Source: Erwinia tracheiphila (GTDB lineage Bacteria; Pseudomonadota; Gammaproteobacteria; Enterobacterales; Enterobacteriaceae). From it: a DNA stretch of 64,000 bases. The position numbers and the translations under genes are program-made. Below are positions 27,842-38,681 of the stretch, in pieces. The stretch is from the NCBI RefSeq assembly GCF_021365465.1, contig NZ_CP089932.1, positions 3,968,001-4,032,000 of the forward strand. Direction: 5' to 3'. The notes under the pieces were generated by a model. It was not told the DNA's origin, did not search any database, and saw only the letters and a program-made list of their open reading frames with translations. Each line of letters starts with the position of its first letter. Within the stretch, counting starts at the first letter, position 1.

Positions 27842-28607
27842 GGTCGTGACGCAGACTTGCTGATCACGTATGCTTTGCGCTTTGGATGTAACATATGGCT
27901 AAAGTTGATGTCGTCTGCCCTCAGTGCAATGAAACTCATGCTGTACGATGTAACGGACATTCAGCATCCGGTGCCCAACGTTACATCTGCAAGCATTGTT
28001 CAAAGACCTTTCAGCTCAAATTTAGCTACTCCGGTGCCAAACCAGACACACACCAGACCATTGTTAATATGGCCATGAATGGTTACGGATGTCGCGATAC
28101 CGCACGGGTCCTCGGTATCAGCCTCAATACGGTTCTGCGGCACGTAAAAAAATTTCGCCAAAGCAGGTAGCTGAGAATATCGACCCCGAAACGGAGGTTG
28201 TTATCTGCTGTGAAGCCGGTGAACAATGGCCTTACGTGCGGTGTAAAAGCAATCCCCGGTGGTTGTTCTATGCTTATGACCGTATCCGCAAACGTGCTCT
28301 GGCCCACGTCTTCGGCCCGAGAAATGCCCCGACCCTGCGACGATTGCTGGCCCTGTTAAGCAAATTTAACCTTGCCTTTTATATGACAGATGCGTGGCCG
28401 GTTTATAAAGTTCTGTTAAGTGCAACAGGCCACGTGGTGAGCAAGAAATATACCCAACGGACAGAACGACATAATCTTAATCTTCGCACACATATCAAAC
28501 GACTGACCCGCAGAACAATTTGCTTTTCGAAGTCAGAGGAAATGCACGATAAGATCATCGGTTGGTATCTTACTCTTCATCATTATCAATAAATCTGCGT
28601 CACGACC
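27842..28607 (+). mobile_element. IS1-family insertion sequence
   Basis: 766 bp with terminal inverted repeats GGTCGTGACGCAGA. The 8-bp target duplication CTTTCCCG is at 27834-27841 and 28608-28615. The insA and insB frames are intact and linked by a frameshift heptamer, so the element looks complete. It is inserted about 120 bp downstream of aroP. Confidence 0.92.
27895..28592 (+). CDS. insAB: IS1 InsA / InsAB' transposase (programmed -1 frameshift)
   Basis: InsA (27895-28170) has a zinc-finger N-terminus (C-P-Q-C, C-K-H-C) and a helix-turn-helix (ARVLGISLNTVLRHVK). At the seven-A run 28146-28152 the ribosome can slip -1 into the insB frame, which reads KKISPKQVAENIDPETEV and ends at 28592 with HHYQ. 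The fused product is the IS1 DDE transposase; InsA alone represses. Both frames are undamaged. Confidence 0.9.
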
Positions 28608-28615
28608 CTTTCCCG

Positions 28616-29223
28616 GTTCAATCCAATGCTGCCCCACTTTTCAGGCAAGGTTCCGATCACACTTTCTTTTCTAACCAACGTGTCTGTTCACTGACTGAAA
28701 TTTTACTTTTTCACATTACCAAATAAAGAAATATTATTATCATTCATGTTAAAAAATAACATCCCAGACATATCCAACACTTTTTTAATTGATATTCTAT
28801 TTCGGCCCACCTGGTAAAATAATTAGAAATACTTCATAACAAGCAGCCCAATGAAAAATTATTTAATATCAAATAATAAAAATTAAATTAATATATCCTG
28901 TTACAATCCACTATTTGTCAAAAATATTTTGCGAAAGCAAAAGTATATTTAGCAAACAACCTCATATAATTACATTTCACTTTTCGGCACAAGCCAGCAC
29001 TGCCGGAGTACCACCACTAAAAAGTCGCGCTATTATGAACAGTATTTTTAAAATAGATAAAAAAACTATTAGCAATAAAAAGTTAAAAATAACTCAGCAA
29101 AACTTAATTATTACATCTAACGCACATCGGGTTAATTAAAATAAAAAATCAAATTGCAATTCAAATAAAATTCAACTAAAAATTACCCTACCCAATCCGG
29201 GTGATTAAAATGGAGAGAAAATA
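28616..29223. other. AT-rich leader region of the microcin-like gene
   Basis: About 600 bases, strongly AT-rich and unlike its neighbours in composition, between IS1 and the microcin-like gene. I find no convincing second gene such as an immunity protein. A 34-codon frame (29035-29139) has no ribosome site. The composition suggests horizontal acquisition. Confidence 0.5.
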
Positions 29224-29490
29224 ATGAGGGAGCTTACTTTACAAGAAGTTGAAATGGTCAGCGGATCAGGCGTTATTCGCGACACCTCTGGTTGGATTGG
29301 CCGTCAGGCTGGTAATTACATTGGCAAAGCGATAGGTAGTTTTGTCACTATCCCGGTAATTTCTACTATAGTTGCAGCGATTACAGGGAATATAGGTAAA
29401 AAAGTCGGACAGTATATCGGCGATACTTTGGGTTCGTTTATTGAAAATTTGTTTGGCATTACTGACAGCAGCAAGAATGCAGCTGCCTAA
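29224..29490 (+). CDS. Double-glycine-leader peptide, candidate class II microcin
   Basis: An 88-residue precursor. The N-terminus MRELTLQEVEMVSGS has the form of double-glycine leaders (compare the microcin V leader MRTLTLNELDSVSGG): hydrophobic residues at the usual spacing and a Gly-Ser pair before the predicted cut after residue 15. A C39-peptidase ABC transporter would cleave and export it. The mature ~73-residue part is glycine-rich and amphipathic, with GxxxG-like repeats (IGRQAGNYIGKAIGS, GNIGKKVGQYIGDTLGS) suited to membrane insertion. It has no cysteine. The ribosome site GGAGAG is strong. No transporter or immunity gene is in the window. It could instead be a signalling peptide. 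Confidence 0.7.
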   Translation: MRELTLQEVEMVSGSGVIRDTSGWIGRQAGNYIGKAIGSFVTIPVISTIVAAITGNIGKKVGQYIGDTLGSFIENLFGITDSSKNAAA

Positions 29491-29501
29491 TTCTGTTTTT
29501 T

Positions 29502-29535
29502 AAAAAAAGACACATCCAGCTCACAGGCTGGATGT
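29502..29535 (-). terminator. Terminator of the ampDE remnant
   Basis: Stem ACATCCAGC/GCTGGATGT (9 bp, 6-base loop) followed on the minus strand by CTTTTTTT. It stands just after the ampE remnant and also separates it from the convergent microcin-like gene. Confidence 0.8.
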
Positions 29536-29544
29536 ATTAGCTGC

Positions 29545-30380
29545 TCAAACCAGTGCGCCGTATATGGTTAACAGCGCCACGACGACCACCGTCACTTTCT
29601 TTGCCAGCGTTACCGCAACCTGCGGAGTAGCGATTTTATCCGTGTGCGGATCGCGTGCCAGAGAAAACTGCGCCAGTCTGGTTAATACCTGGTATTGCGG
29701 AGTGTGTCTGTCACCAAGAGAAGCAAACCACGCCGGGAGCGCTCTTTCTCCATGCCCTGACAGCGCATAGGCTACGCCCACCAAACGAACCGGAAGCCAG
29801 TCAACAATATGCAGTAAGGCATCGATACCGGATTGCGATCGCGATAACGGCGAATGGTAGCGTGCCAGTCCACTCTGCCAGGCGCGGAGAAAAGCATAGC
29901 CAACTAAAAAAACCGACCCCCTACAACAAACCAGAACAGCGGTGCAAGATAAAATCGATAGTTAATCCACAACAGGGCATTTTGCAGCTCGCGCAAATAT
30001 TCGCGCTCGTCACACTCCAATGGCAGGCCGTGAATCAACGCCAGCTCTTCGGCCATCGCGGCATGGGCAACCACATCATTATGACTGACCGCTTTAAGAT
30101 AGGTGTGATAATGCAGTCGGGTTGAGCCAGCACCGATACACAATACCCCAACTGCAATCCAGAAAATCAGCATTGGCAGGCCAAAAAGCACCCCTCTCAA
30201 CGCCAGCTGGCACAACGCAACACACGCCATGGTAATCAGTAACATAAGCAGGGTGCGCATCAGGGAAAAATGTTTACGCTTAATGAAGAACCCGCTCAGA
30301 TGATGATCCAACTACCAGTGTTCACCGATTTTAAACAGTCGTTCCCATCCCATAACCAATAACAAACTGAAAAGCGTCAT
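29545..30380 (-). pseudogene. ampE: ampE, nonsense and frameshift
   Basis: The conceptual product matches AmpE, a polytopic inner-membrane protein. It starts MTLFSLLLVMGWERLFKIGE. Codon 23 is TAG (30314-30312) where the E. coli protein has Gln. The body then reads well ([20 protein letters not shown]). A second break, a one-base shift in a run of seven T (29906-29912), splits off the C-terminal part (GYAFLRAWQ to LLTIYGALV). Two independent lesions make it a pseudogene. It follows the ampD remnant as in the E. coli ampDE operon. Confidence 0.92.
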
Positions 30381-30392
30381 GCCGTTTGCTCC

Positions 30393-30943
30393 TTATATGC
30401 CGGGCTGACACAATGCGGCCAGAAATCGTATCCAGTCAAATGCCGGGCCAGGGCCGCTCTTTCTGCTCGGTGTAATATCGCTGTGTCCGGTTATATATTC
30501 AGCAATCTGTGGCCACGAGGCGATTAACAGTCGCGTGACCACCTCCAGGGAGATACTGAGCATCGGTGTAGGGCAGCGTATCTGTCCCTTCCAGCTCGAT
30601 ACCGATAGAAAAATCATTACAGGGTTCACGTTCGTTATATAACAGAAACACCCGCATGGCATACGCGCAGATGAAAGGGAACATATTGGATAATTTCACC
30701 AGCGCGACGAATCAGGCAGTGTGCTGAAACCTGCAGGTGGGCGATATCAGCAAAGTAAGGATCGGCATCAGGATCGAGCTTGCCGATAAAGAGCGCGTCT
30801 ATCCACGGCCTGCCAAACTTACCCGGAAGAAGACTGATATTATGGATAACCAGCAGCCGAGAAACATCGTTTTCAGGCCGCTCATTAAAACAGGGAGACG
30901 GAACCGGCTTTACACCGGAAATCCAACCTGATTGCAGCTGCAT
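30393..30943 (-). pseudogene. ampD: ampD, 1,6-anhydromuramyl-peptide amidase, frameshifted
   Basis: Three frames spell AmpD, the cytoplasmic zinc amidase of peptidoglycan recycling. The first (MQLQSGWISG to CHAGVS) includes the first zinc His (VIHNIS). A shift near 30645 moves to CNDFSIGIELEGTDT. A second near 30560 moves to WPQIAEYITGHSDITPSRKS, which holds the other zinc ligands. Loss of AmpD should leave anhydromuropeptides uncleaved. In species with AmpR-AmpC it derepresses the beta-lactamase. The start ATG has a good GGAGAG site. Confidence 0.93.
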
Positions 30944-31060
30944 ACTCTGCTCTCCTTTAAGAAATATCCGTAAGAGTAGCATAATTCATTGATTGTCAAA
31001 CACATGCTCAAACCTGAAAATTCCGTGCCTGCCAGGCGGGTGATAAACAGACTAGCATAA

Positions 31061-31981
<921 letters not shown>

Positions 31982-32176
31982 ATGCCCGGCAGCGCTAATT
32001 TCCCCTGCACCCTGTTGCTTCCTGCCCCGCTTTGCGATGGCTGTTGCATCAAATCTGTATGTCCTCGTAATGAGAAAAACGTTTTTCGCGCCATGCCGAT
32101 AAACTGATTCCTCCCGCTGGCACCGTTCGGCCAGCGGCGATACCTTGCCAGCTTCTTACCAGCAAGGAGCTATGCC

Positions 32177-32629
32177 ATGAAGATGCAGCAAGGATTTACC
32201 CTGATTGAACTGATGATCGTGATTGCCATCATCGCCATCCTCAGCGCTATCGGGCTTCCCGCTTATCAGAGCTACCTGCAGAAAGCAGCGCTGACCGATA
32301 TGCTTCAGACAGCCATGCCTTATAAAACAGCCATAGAGATTTGCACAATTGAGCAAGGAAGCACCAGCAACTGTTCGGCCGGAGGCAACGGCATTCCCGC
32401 TGGCAAAGGTTCACGTTATGTTTCCGCCGTTACCGTTCAGGCTGGCACGGTAACCCTGACCGGGCAGGAAAGCCTCAGCGGACTCACCGTCGTTCTTAAA
32501 ACTGTTTGGGATCAATCAGAAGGCATGCTTACCTGGCAACGCAGCTGCACCAGCGCAAAAACCACGCTGAAAGAGGCATGTGAAGCCATGTTTCGCTTTA
32601 ACGATGAAACAGCGGGAGATGCTTCATGA
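32177..32629 (+). CDS. ppdD: PpdD, type IV prepilin major subunit
   Basis: A 150-residue prepilin. The short basic leader MKMQQG is followed by FTLIELMIVIAIIAILSAIG, the type III signal with Glu5 of the mature protein and the hydrophobic N-terminal helix; prepilin peptidase would cut after Gly6. Cysteine pairs (ICTIEQGSTSNC and a C-terminal pair around SCTSA and EACEA) probably form disulfides. AAGGAG precedes the start. Its stop overlaps the hofB start (ATGA). Related to E. coli PpdD, used in type IV pili and DNA uptake. Confidence 0.93.
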   Translation: MKMQQGFTLIELMIVIAIIAILSAIGLPAYQSYLQKAALTDMLQTAMPYKTAIEICTIEQGSTSNCSAGGNGIPAGKGSRYVSAVTVQAGTVTLTGQESLSGLTVVLKTVWDQSEGMLTWQRSCTSAKTTLKEACEAMFRFNDETAGDAS

Positions 32630-34032
32630 TCTCCTTAGCGTCACAACAGGCAGTGGAGAATATTTGTCGGCAAAACCATGCGGTAATACTGGAATTTACC
32701 TCAGAACGATTACAGATTGCCGCAGCTGAACCTCTCCCACAGAACGTAATGACAGCGCTGCGCTTTACGGCACATAACACCATTAATGTGGAATACTGGA
32801 CCTCTGCACAACTGGAACAGTTTCGTCAGCAAAAGGTGCCTGCTGCCGGAATAACCATCGAAAGTAATGATACGGTGACGGAACGAGTTGATCAGCTGCT
32901 ATTTCTGGCAATCCAGCAGCGCGCTTCAGATATTCACATTGAACCTCAAGCCAATACTTTGCAGATTCGTATCCGGGTTGATGGTATACTGCGGCCAGTA
33001 CCCATGTTAAGCAGCGATAACGGACCGGCTCTTCTCGCCAGGCTAAAAATTCTTGCCAGCCTGGATATCGCTGAACGTCGTATGCCGCAGGATGGGCAAT
33101 TCACCCTGACACTTAACGGACAATCAGCTTCATTCCGCCTGTCAACACTACCCGTAAACTTCGGGGAAAAAGCCGTGGTAAGGCTTATGCAGAATGAGTC
33201 GCAATCTGTCTCACTGGAAAATTTGGGGATGCCACGGGCGGCGCTCAGACGATTTCGCCAGGCGCTCGAACAGCCACAGGGGTTAATACTGGTTACTGGG
33301 CCTACCGGTAGCGGCAAGACCTTCACACTTTACAGCGGATTAAGCTATTTGAATCAGCCCTGCAGAAATCTGTGTAGCGTTGAGGATCCCATCGAGATCC
33401 CCCTTGTCGGGGTCAATCAAACTCAGATACACCCAAAAACAGGGCTGGATTTTAACCGTGTGCTACGCGCCCTTTTACGCCAGGATCCTGACGTTATTAT
33501 GATTGGCGAGATTCGGGATGCTGAAACGGCAGAAATTGCCATCAAAGCGGCACAAACGGGACATTTGGTCCTGTCTACGTTACATACGAATTCAACGATT
33601 GAAACCCTGATAAGGTTGAGGCAAATCGGCATCGCTGGTTATTTGCTCGCCTCAGCACTGAAGCTGGTCATTTCACAGCGTCTGGTTCGCCGTCTTTGTC
33701 CTCACTGCCGGGAACCTGCGGAAACCCTGGCTCATTTTCCACCAGCCTTGTGGCCTGGGACGGTGAGGAACTGGCGAGCTGTGGGTTGTGCTCGTTGCTA
33801 CTCAGGCTATTACGGACGGCTGGCTTTATTTGAGTTACTTCCTGTTACGGCTCCCTTACAAAACGGCATAGCCGCAGGATTATCACAGGGCAAACTATCA
33901 ATACTGGCAAAGGCACAAAGCGGAAACTCGCTATTTGTGGGAGGGCTGCACTGCGTCAATCGTGGTGATACCACGCTGGCAGAGCTAAACCGGGTTGTGG
34001 GAGAAGAGGATGACAGATCTGCGACTGTTTAA
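32626..34032 (+). CDS. hofB: HofB, type IV pilus assembly ATPase (GspE/PilB family)
   Basis: A 468-residue hexameric ATPase driving pilin polymerisation. Walker A is GPTGSGKTFTLYS, Asp-box SDIHIEPQ, Walker B DVIMIGEIRDAETAEIA, and His-box GHLVLSTLHTN. A tetracysteine zinc site (CPHC ... CARC) follows. Length and motifs are complete. It overlaps ppdD by 4 bp and hofC by 23 bp, a three-gene operon. Confidence 0.94.
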   Translation: MISLASQQAVENICRQNHAVILEFTSERLQIAAAEPLPQNVMTALRFTAHNTINVEYWTSAQLEQFRQQKVPAAGITIESNDTVTERVDQLLFLAIQQRASDIHIEPQANTLQIRIRVDGILRPVPMLSSDNGPALLARLKILASLDIAERRMPQDGQFTLTLNGQSASFRLSTLPVNFGEKAVVRLMQNESQSVSLENLGMPRAALRRFRQALEQPQGLILVTGPTGSGKTFTLYSGLSYLNQPCRNLCSVEDPIEIPLVGVNQTQIHPKTGLDFNRVLRALLRQDPDVIMIGEIRDAETAEIAIKAAQTGHLVLSTLHTNSTIETLIRLRQIGIAGYLLASALKLVISQRLVRRLCPHCREPAETLAHFPPALWPGTVRNWRAVGCARCYSGYYGRLALFELLPVTAPLQNGIAAGLSQGKLSILAKAQSGNSLFVGGLHCVNRGDTTLAELNRVVGEEDDRSATV

Positions 34033-35209
34033 CTGGCAGGCAATTGGCAATGAAGGCCAACGTCTCAACGGTGCATTTTTCTGTCAGCACCGACAGGAAG
34101 CGATGGATAATCTGTTAGCGCTTAACCTGATCTCGCTGAAACTCACATCAGGACGTCGGTATCGTTCCATAGACTGGCAATGGCAGGACAAGATTAATTT
34201 TTTCCGGCAGCTGGCTACGTTACTTAAAGCAGGGATGTCACTTTCCGACGCTTTGCAGCTCACATGTGAAGGGCACAGTAATGCTGGATGGCAGGCCCTG
34301 CTTGCCCATCTGCAACATCGTATCAGTAACGGAGTCCCCTTTTCTGATGCACTGACAGAATGGCCGATTATTTTTCCTCCGCTTTTTCCAGCGCTAATTC
34401 AAATTGGTGAGCTAACCGGACGTATGGATGAATGTTGCCTGCAACTGGCTGACCAGCAGGAAAGACAGCATCAATTACAAAAAAAAGTGACCAAGGCATT
34501 ACGCTATCCACTTATTGTGTTAGCAATAGCGCTTTTGGTCAGCCTGGGCATGTTGCTGTTTGTATTACCCGAATTTGTCGCGATATATCAGGCTTTCGAT
34601 GCCCCACTCCCGGGTTTTACTGCTGCAGTAATCGCTTTATCTGAGGCCATTCAGCATTACGGCCCACTCTTCCTGCCATTCTTATTTATCATTTACCTTA
34701 GCTGGCGGTGGCAGAATCGCCGATCGCCCAACTGGCAACGTAGGCAGCAGCAGATTTTATTGAAGCTTCCTTTAGCCGGAGATCTGATTCGTGGTGGGCA
34801 ACTTAGCAGAATATTTATGACCCTAGCACTCACGCAACACGCAGGTCTTACCCTGTTGGATAGTTTACAGGCACTGGAAAAAACCTTGAGCCAGAGGCTC
34901 TGGCGGGAAACTGTAGCGGCGCTGCAACAGCATATCTCGGCAGGCAATCCATTATATAAGGCGATGAAAAATCATACTCTCTTTACACCGCTTTGCTATC
35001 AATTAGTCAAAGTCGGAGAAGAATCAGGTTCACTGGACAGTATGTTATCAAGGCTTGCGGAACGCTATGAAACCAGCACAAATGAACTGGCAGATAATCT
35101 GGCTGAAGCGCTGGAACCTGTGATGATGATCGTAATTGGTCTCATCGTCGCTACCCTGGTGGTAGCGATGTACCTGCCCGTTTTCAACCTCGGCAGCGCT
35201 TTGGGATGA
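34010..35209 (+). CDS. hofC: HofC, type IV pilus inner-membrane platform protein (PilC/GspF)
   Basis: A 399-residue PilC/GspF protein with two T2SSF repeats (about residues 60-185 and 265-385) and membrane segments near 165-190, 215-235 and 370-395. It bridges HofB and the pilus. The frame is open from 33995, but ATG 34010 (MTDLRLFNWQ), after GGGAG, is the likely start. It converges with guaC. Confidence 0.92.
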   Translation: MTDLRLFNWQAIGNEGQRLNGAFFCQHRQEAMDNLLALNLISLKLTSGRRYRSIDWQWQDKINFFRQLATLLKAGMSLSDALQLTCEGHSNAGWQALLAHLQHRISNGVPFSDALTEWPIIFPPLFPALIQIGELTGRMDECCLQLADQQERQHQLQKKVTKALRYPLIVLAIALLVSLGMLLFVLPEFVAIYQAFDAPLPGFTAAVIALSEAIQHYGPLFLPFLFIIYLSWRWQNRRSPNWQRRQQQILLKLPLAGDLIRGGQLSRIFMTLALTQHAGLTLLDSLQALEKTLSQRLWRETVAALQQHISAGNPLYKAMKNHTLFTPLCYQLVKVGEESGSLDSMLSRLAERYETSTNELADNLAEALEPVMMIVIGLIVATLVVAMYLPVFNLGSALG

Positions 35210-35259
35210 AACCCACAGCATAATTATCGAGTGGGTATCAGGATAAAATAAAAAGGGTG

Positions 35260-36300
35260 CTAACGGTTAAAAACCTGATTTTCCTGCTCTGACACGCGAA
35301 TAAACGTTGTGCGTTTGGTCAATTCCTTCAGCCGTTCAGCTCCAACATAAGTACAGGCTGAACGTAACCCACCCAGAATATCTTTTACCGTATTATTTAC
35401 CGAACCACGGGGGACAAGCCTGACCGTTTTGCCTTCTGCTGCACGGTATTCCGCCACGCCGCCAGTATGGCGGTTCATGGCTGATTCTGAACTCATACCA
35501 TAAAACAACATAAACTGTTCGCCATCTTGTTCGACAATGCGTCCTTCACACTCATCATGCGCAGCGAGCATACCACCCAGCATGACAAAGTCTGCCCCGC
35601 CTCCAAATGCTTTTGCTATATCCCCAGGCACCGAGCAACCACCATCACTGACAATCTGCCCGCCTAACCCATGTGCAGCATCAGCACACTCTATTACCGC
35701 AGAAAGTTGCGGGTAACCTACCCCAGTTTTAACTCTTGTGGTGCAAACCGAACCCGGACCGATTCCCACTTTGACAATATCTGCCCCCGAAAGGATAAGC
35801 TCTTCAACCATTTCTCCCGTGACCACATTACCAGCACAAATTGTTTTGCCCGGAAAGGCTTCGCGGACGCGCCTGAGGAAACTGACAAAATGCTCGGAAT
35901 AACCATTTGCTACGTCGATACAGATAAAATTTAGCGCGGTCGAAAGTGCCAGGATTTTCTGTAGATTAATAAAATCCGTATCGGAGGTTCCAGTAGAAAC
36001 CATGACGTGCGTGAGTACACTCTCAGGTACCCGGGTGATAAAAACCTGCCACTGTGCAACAGAGTAATGTTTGTGAACGGCAGTGAGCAAATCGAATGAG
36101 GCCAGTGCTTCTGCCATATTAAATGTGCCGACGGTATCCATATTCGCAGCAATAATTGGCACACCTGACCATCCCATCCCCGAATGTTTAAATGAAAACT
36201 GACGTGTCAGTTCAACCTGTAAACGACTTTGAAGGGTTGACCGCTTCGGGCGGATTAATACATCTTTAAAACCCAGTTTTACATCTTCTTCAATACGCAT
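35260..36300 (-). CDS. guaC: GMP reductase
   Basis: A 346-residue TIM-barrel enzyme converting GMP to IMP with NADPH in purine salvage. The start [20 protein letters not shown] and the catalytic loop [11 protein letters not shown] (active-site Cys around residue 186) are diagnostic against the related IMP dehydrogenase. Single gene, convergent with hofC as in E. coli. Confidence 0.97.
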   Translation of the reverse strand: MRIEEDVKLGFKDVLIRPKRSTLQSRLQVELTRQFSFKHSGMGWSGVPIIAANMDTVGTFNMAEALASFDLLTAVHKHYSVAQWQVFITRVPESVLTHVMVSTGTSDTDFINLQKILALSTALNFICIDVANGYSEHFVSFLRRVREAFPGKTICAGNVVTGEMVEELILSGADIVKVGIGPGSVCTTRVKTGVGYPQLSAVIECADAAHGLGGQIVSDGGCSVPGDIAKAFGGGADFVMLGGMLAAHDECEGRIVEQDGEQFMLFYGMSSESAMNRHTGGVAEYRAAEGKTVRLVPRGSVNNTVKDILGGLRSACTYVGAERLKELTKRTTFIRVSEQENQVFNR

Positions 36301-36545
36301 AAATCACTTCCTGTTGTTGGCGCAAATCTTAAGGTAGTACGCTACTTCCAGCTTCAGTGACACTGATCATACGCGTTAAAAACAGAGCAGCAAGACTGCG
36401 AAAATGGGTTTATTTACGCTACAATCGCTCAAATTTATCCAACATTCATAGATGTGATCTATGCCTCATTTTACGTCCGCTGATATTCGACTCAGCAACG
36501 GGTGAAAATAAGGCACTTCAGAGCAAACCTAAGATATAGAGGCTT

Positions 36546-37157
36546 ATGCGTTATACTGTTGCATTGACTGGCGGTATCGGCAGTGGAAAAACAACTATCG
36601 CGAATGCTTTTGCAGACCGGGGTATCGATGTTGTTGACGCGGATGTTATCGCACGCCAGATCGTCAGACCCGGGCGATCGGCCTTAAGTGAAATCGCGGC
36701 AAAATTTGGCAGCGTTGTTTTACAGCAGGATGGCACGTTAAATCGTGCACTGTTGAGGCAACGCATTTTTACCTGTCCAACGGATAAAGACTGGCTTAAT
36801 GCCCTGCTACATCCGTTGATTCATGCAGAAACTCGCCGACAGCTTGCCCTGGCAAAATCAGAGTGGTGTCTGTGGGTTGTACCTCTGCTGGTGGAAAATA
36901 ATTTACACCCACTGGCAAGCCGGGTGCTGGTTGTGGATGTCGATCGCGATACGCAACTGGCCCGGACTATCGCCCGCGATCGCATTAGCCGGGAGCAGGC
37001 GGAATGTATTCTCGCTACACAGGTAACGCGCGAACAGCGTCTTGCCGTTGCTGATGACATTATTGATAACAGCGGGCTATCTGAAGATATAGCCGCACAA
37101 GTTTCCCTCCTGGATCAGCATTATCGCCAGCTTTCCAGAGCAACAAACCAGGATTAA
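36546..37157 (+). CDS. coaE: Dephospho-CoA kinase
   Basis: 203 residues; phosphorylates dephospho-CoA in the last step of CoA synthesis. The P-loop [11 protein letters not shown] is at residues 9-19, followed by [11 protein letters not shown]. The lid and adenine-binding parts ([10 protein letters not shown]) are present. First gene of coaE-zapD-yacG, with 4 bp to zapD. Confidence 0.97.
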   Translation: MRYTVALTGGIGSGKTTIANAFADRGIDVVDADVIARQIVRPGRSALSEIAAKFGSVVLQQDGTLNRALLRQRIFTCPTDKDWLNALLHPLIHAETRRQLALAKSEWCLWVVPLLVENNLHPLASRVLVVDVDRDTQLARTIARDRISREQAECILATQVTREQRLAVADDIIDNSGLSEDIAAQVSLLDQHYRQLSRATNQD

Positions 37158-37161
37158 CCGC

Positions 37162-37905
37162 ATGAATACCAGCGTTTTATTTGAATACCCCCTGAATGAA
37201 AAAATGCGCACCTGGTTGCGAATTGAATTTTTAATCAATCAATTAGAACAAAGCAGACAGATTAATGGCTCACTCACTGCATTGACGTTTTTTCGCAATG
37301 TGGCAGAACTGCTGGACGTATTCGAGCGCGGAGAACTACGTACTGAAATTGTTAAAGAACTCGATAAGCAGCAGCAAAAACTTTTTTCCTGGTCTGATGT
37401 TCCTGGCGTTGATATCGATCTGATAGCCAATTTACGCGACAGCCTGAAGTCATCTGCTGTGATCCTGATGGCCGCACCGCGTATTGGCCAGATACTGCGT
37501 GAGGATCGCCTGATTGCGCTGGTACGCCAGCGCCTGGGTATCCCGGGTGGCTGCTGTAGCTTTGACCTTCCCACATTGCATATCTGGCTGCACGTTGCTC
37601 AGGAAATCAGGGATTCTCAGGTTGCCCAGTGGATGGATGCACTGGCTCCGGTCGGCGAGGCACTGAAACTCATCCTTAACCTGATTCGTCAGTCTGGAGA
37701 ATTTCATCTACAGACCAGTCTTAACGGCTTCTTTCAGGATAACGCTGAAGGTGCCGATCTGTTACGTCTGAAGCTGGCACTGGGCGATTCTTTGTACCCC
37801 CAGGTTTCCGGTCACAAAAACCGTTATGCTATCCGTTTTCTTCCGCTGGATAGCGAACGCGGTGTGGTTCCAGCTCACCTCAATTTTCAACTTGCCTGTT
37901 GTTAA
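37162..37905 (+). CDS. zapD: ZapD (YacF), FtsZ-associated protein
   Basis: 247 residues, all-alpha N-terminal and beta C-terminal domains. It matches E. coli ZapD, which bundles FtsZ filaments at mid-cell. The N-terminus ([20 protein letters not shown]) and the [16 protein letters not shown] region are typical. It lies between coaE and yacG on one transcript. Confidence 0.95.
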   Translation: MNTSVLFEYPLNEKMRTWLRIEFLINQLEQSRQINGSLTALTFFRNVAELLDVFERGELRTEIVKELDKQQQKLFSWSDVPGVDIDLIANLRDSLKSSAVILMAAPRIGQILREDRLIALVRQRLGIPGGCCSFDLPTLHIWLHVAQEIRDSQVAQWMDALAPVGEALKLILNLIRQSGEFHLQTSLNGFFQDNAEGADLLRLKLALGDSLYPQVSGHKNRYAIRFLPLDSERGVVPAHLNFQLACC

Positions 37906-37916
37906 GGTTTTAATCA

Positions 37917-38126
37917 ATGAATGAAGAAGTGATGAGTGTGGATTGCCCCTGCTGCTCAAAAGAAGTCATTTGGGACGAACTCAGCCCGTGGCGGCCCTTT
38001 TGCAGTAAGCGATGCCAGCTGATTGATCTTGGTGAGTGGGCGAATGAAGAAAAACGCATCCCGGGTGAGGGGGAGCTTTCAGAGAGTGATAACTGGAGCG
38101 AGGATCTTACTCAACACGATGAATAG
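37917..38126 (+). CDS. yacG: YacG, zinc-binding DNA gyrase inhibitor
   Basis: 69 residues with a four-Cys zinc finger (CPCC at 11-14 and FCSKRC further on) and the conserved [19 protein letters not shown]. coli YacG binds GyrB and inhibits gyrase. It has an acidic tail. Last gene of the coaE operon, convergent with mutT. Confidence 0.94.
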   Translation: MNEEVMSVDCPCCSKEVIWDELSPWRPFCSKRCQLIDLGEWANEEKRIPGEGELSESDNWSEDLTQHDE

Positions 38127-38153
38127 CCCGCCGTTCAGCGGCGAGCGATAAGA

Positions 38154-38549
38154 TTATTTTGCTTCTTCTAATAGCCGGGCAACAACAGGTATATTGGCAG
38201 GCGGAAACTCGTTAGCAACCAGCTCACGCTGGGCAACCCATCTCTGAGGCTGTCCTTCGCGACCCCAGGGTTCTCCTCGCCACTCCTCCACAATAAAAAA
38301 GTGCAACGTGACACGCAACTGGGCATCGCTATGTTCAGAGGTATCCCAAGCAACGGCATTAACCACTTCAATCCCGGTCTCTTCCAGCAATTCACGTCTC
38401 AGCGCCTGTTCAGCCGTTTCATCCGGTTCAATTTTTCCGCCCGGAAACTCCCACATATTGCCCATGTGCAATTCAGCAGAGCGCTTTGCCAGAAAGATAT
38501 TCTGCTGTTTATCACGGATAATACCCACGGCCACCTGCAGATGTTTCAT
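38154..38549 (-). CDS. mutT: MutT 8-oxo-dGTP diphosphatase
   Basis: 131 residues; removes 8-oxo-dGTP from the nucleotide pool and so prevents A:T to C:G transversions. The Nudix box is complete: GGKIEPDETAEQ then ALRRELLEETGI (G-x5-E-x7-R-E-x2-E-E-x-G). It follows secA but a terminator lies between. Confidence 0.97.
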   Translation of the reverse strand: MKHLQVAVGIIRDKQQNIFLAKRSAELHMGNMWEFPGGKIEPDETAEQALRRELLEETGIEVVNAVAWDTSEHSDAQLRVTLHFFIVEEWRGEPWGREGQPQRWVAQRELVANEFPPANIPVVARLLEEAK

Positions 38550-38637
38550 TGTCTTTCTCTCTCAGAACGAAAAGCACTTTTCAGCAACTATTCCAGCATT
38601 TCAGGACAATCACAAGACCTGATTTTCCGTCAGGCAG

Positions 38638-38668
38638 CAAAAAGGCCGGGACTCCCCAGCCTTTTTTC
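38638..38668 (-). terminator. Terminator between secA and mutT
   Basis: On the minus strand AAGGCTGGGG, a short loop, then CCCGGCCTT with a minor internal mismatch, followed by TTTTTGC. It also has a T-tract on the plus strand and could serve both directions. It begins 14 bp after the secA stop. Confidence 0.8.
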
Positions 38669-38681
38669 CATGTCAGGAACG

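Noticed and set aside
28730..28760. Fur-box-like sequence (ATTATTATCATTCAT) upstream of the microcin-like gene
   Set aside because: Only about 12 of 19 positions fit and the region is AT-rich, so such matches are expected by chance; it is also about 480 bases from the gene.
29035..29139. 34-codon frame upstream of the microcin-like gene, considered as an immunity protein
   Set aside because: It has no ribosome site, no hydrophobic segment and a composition driven by the AT-rich background.
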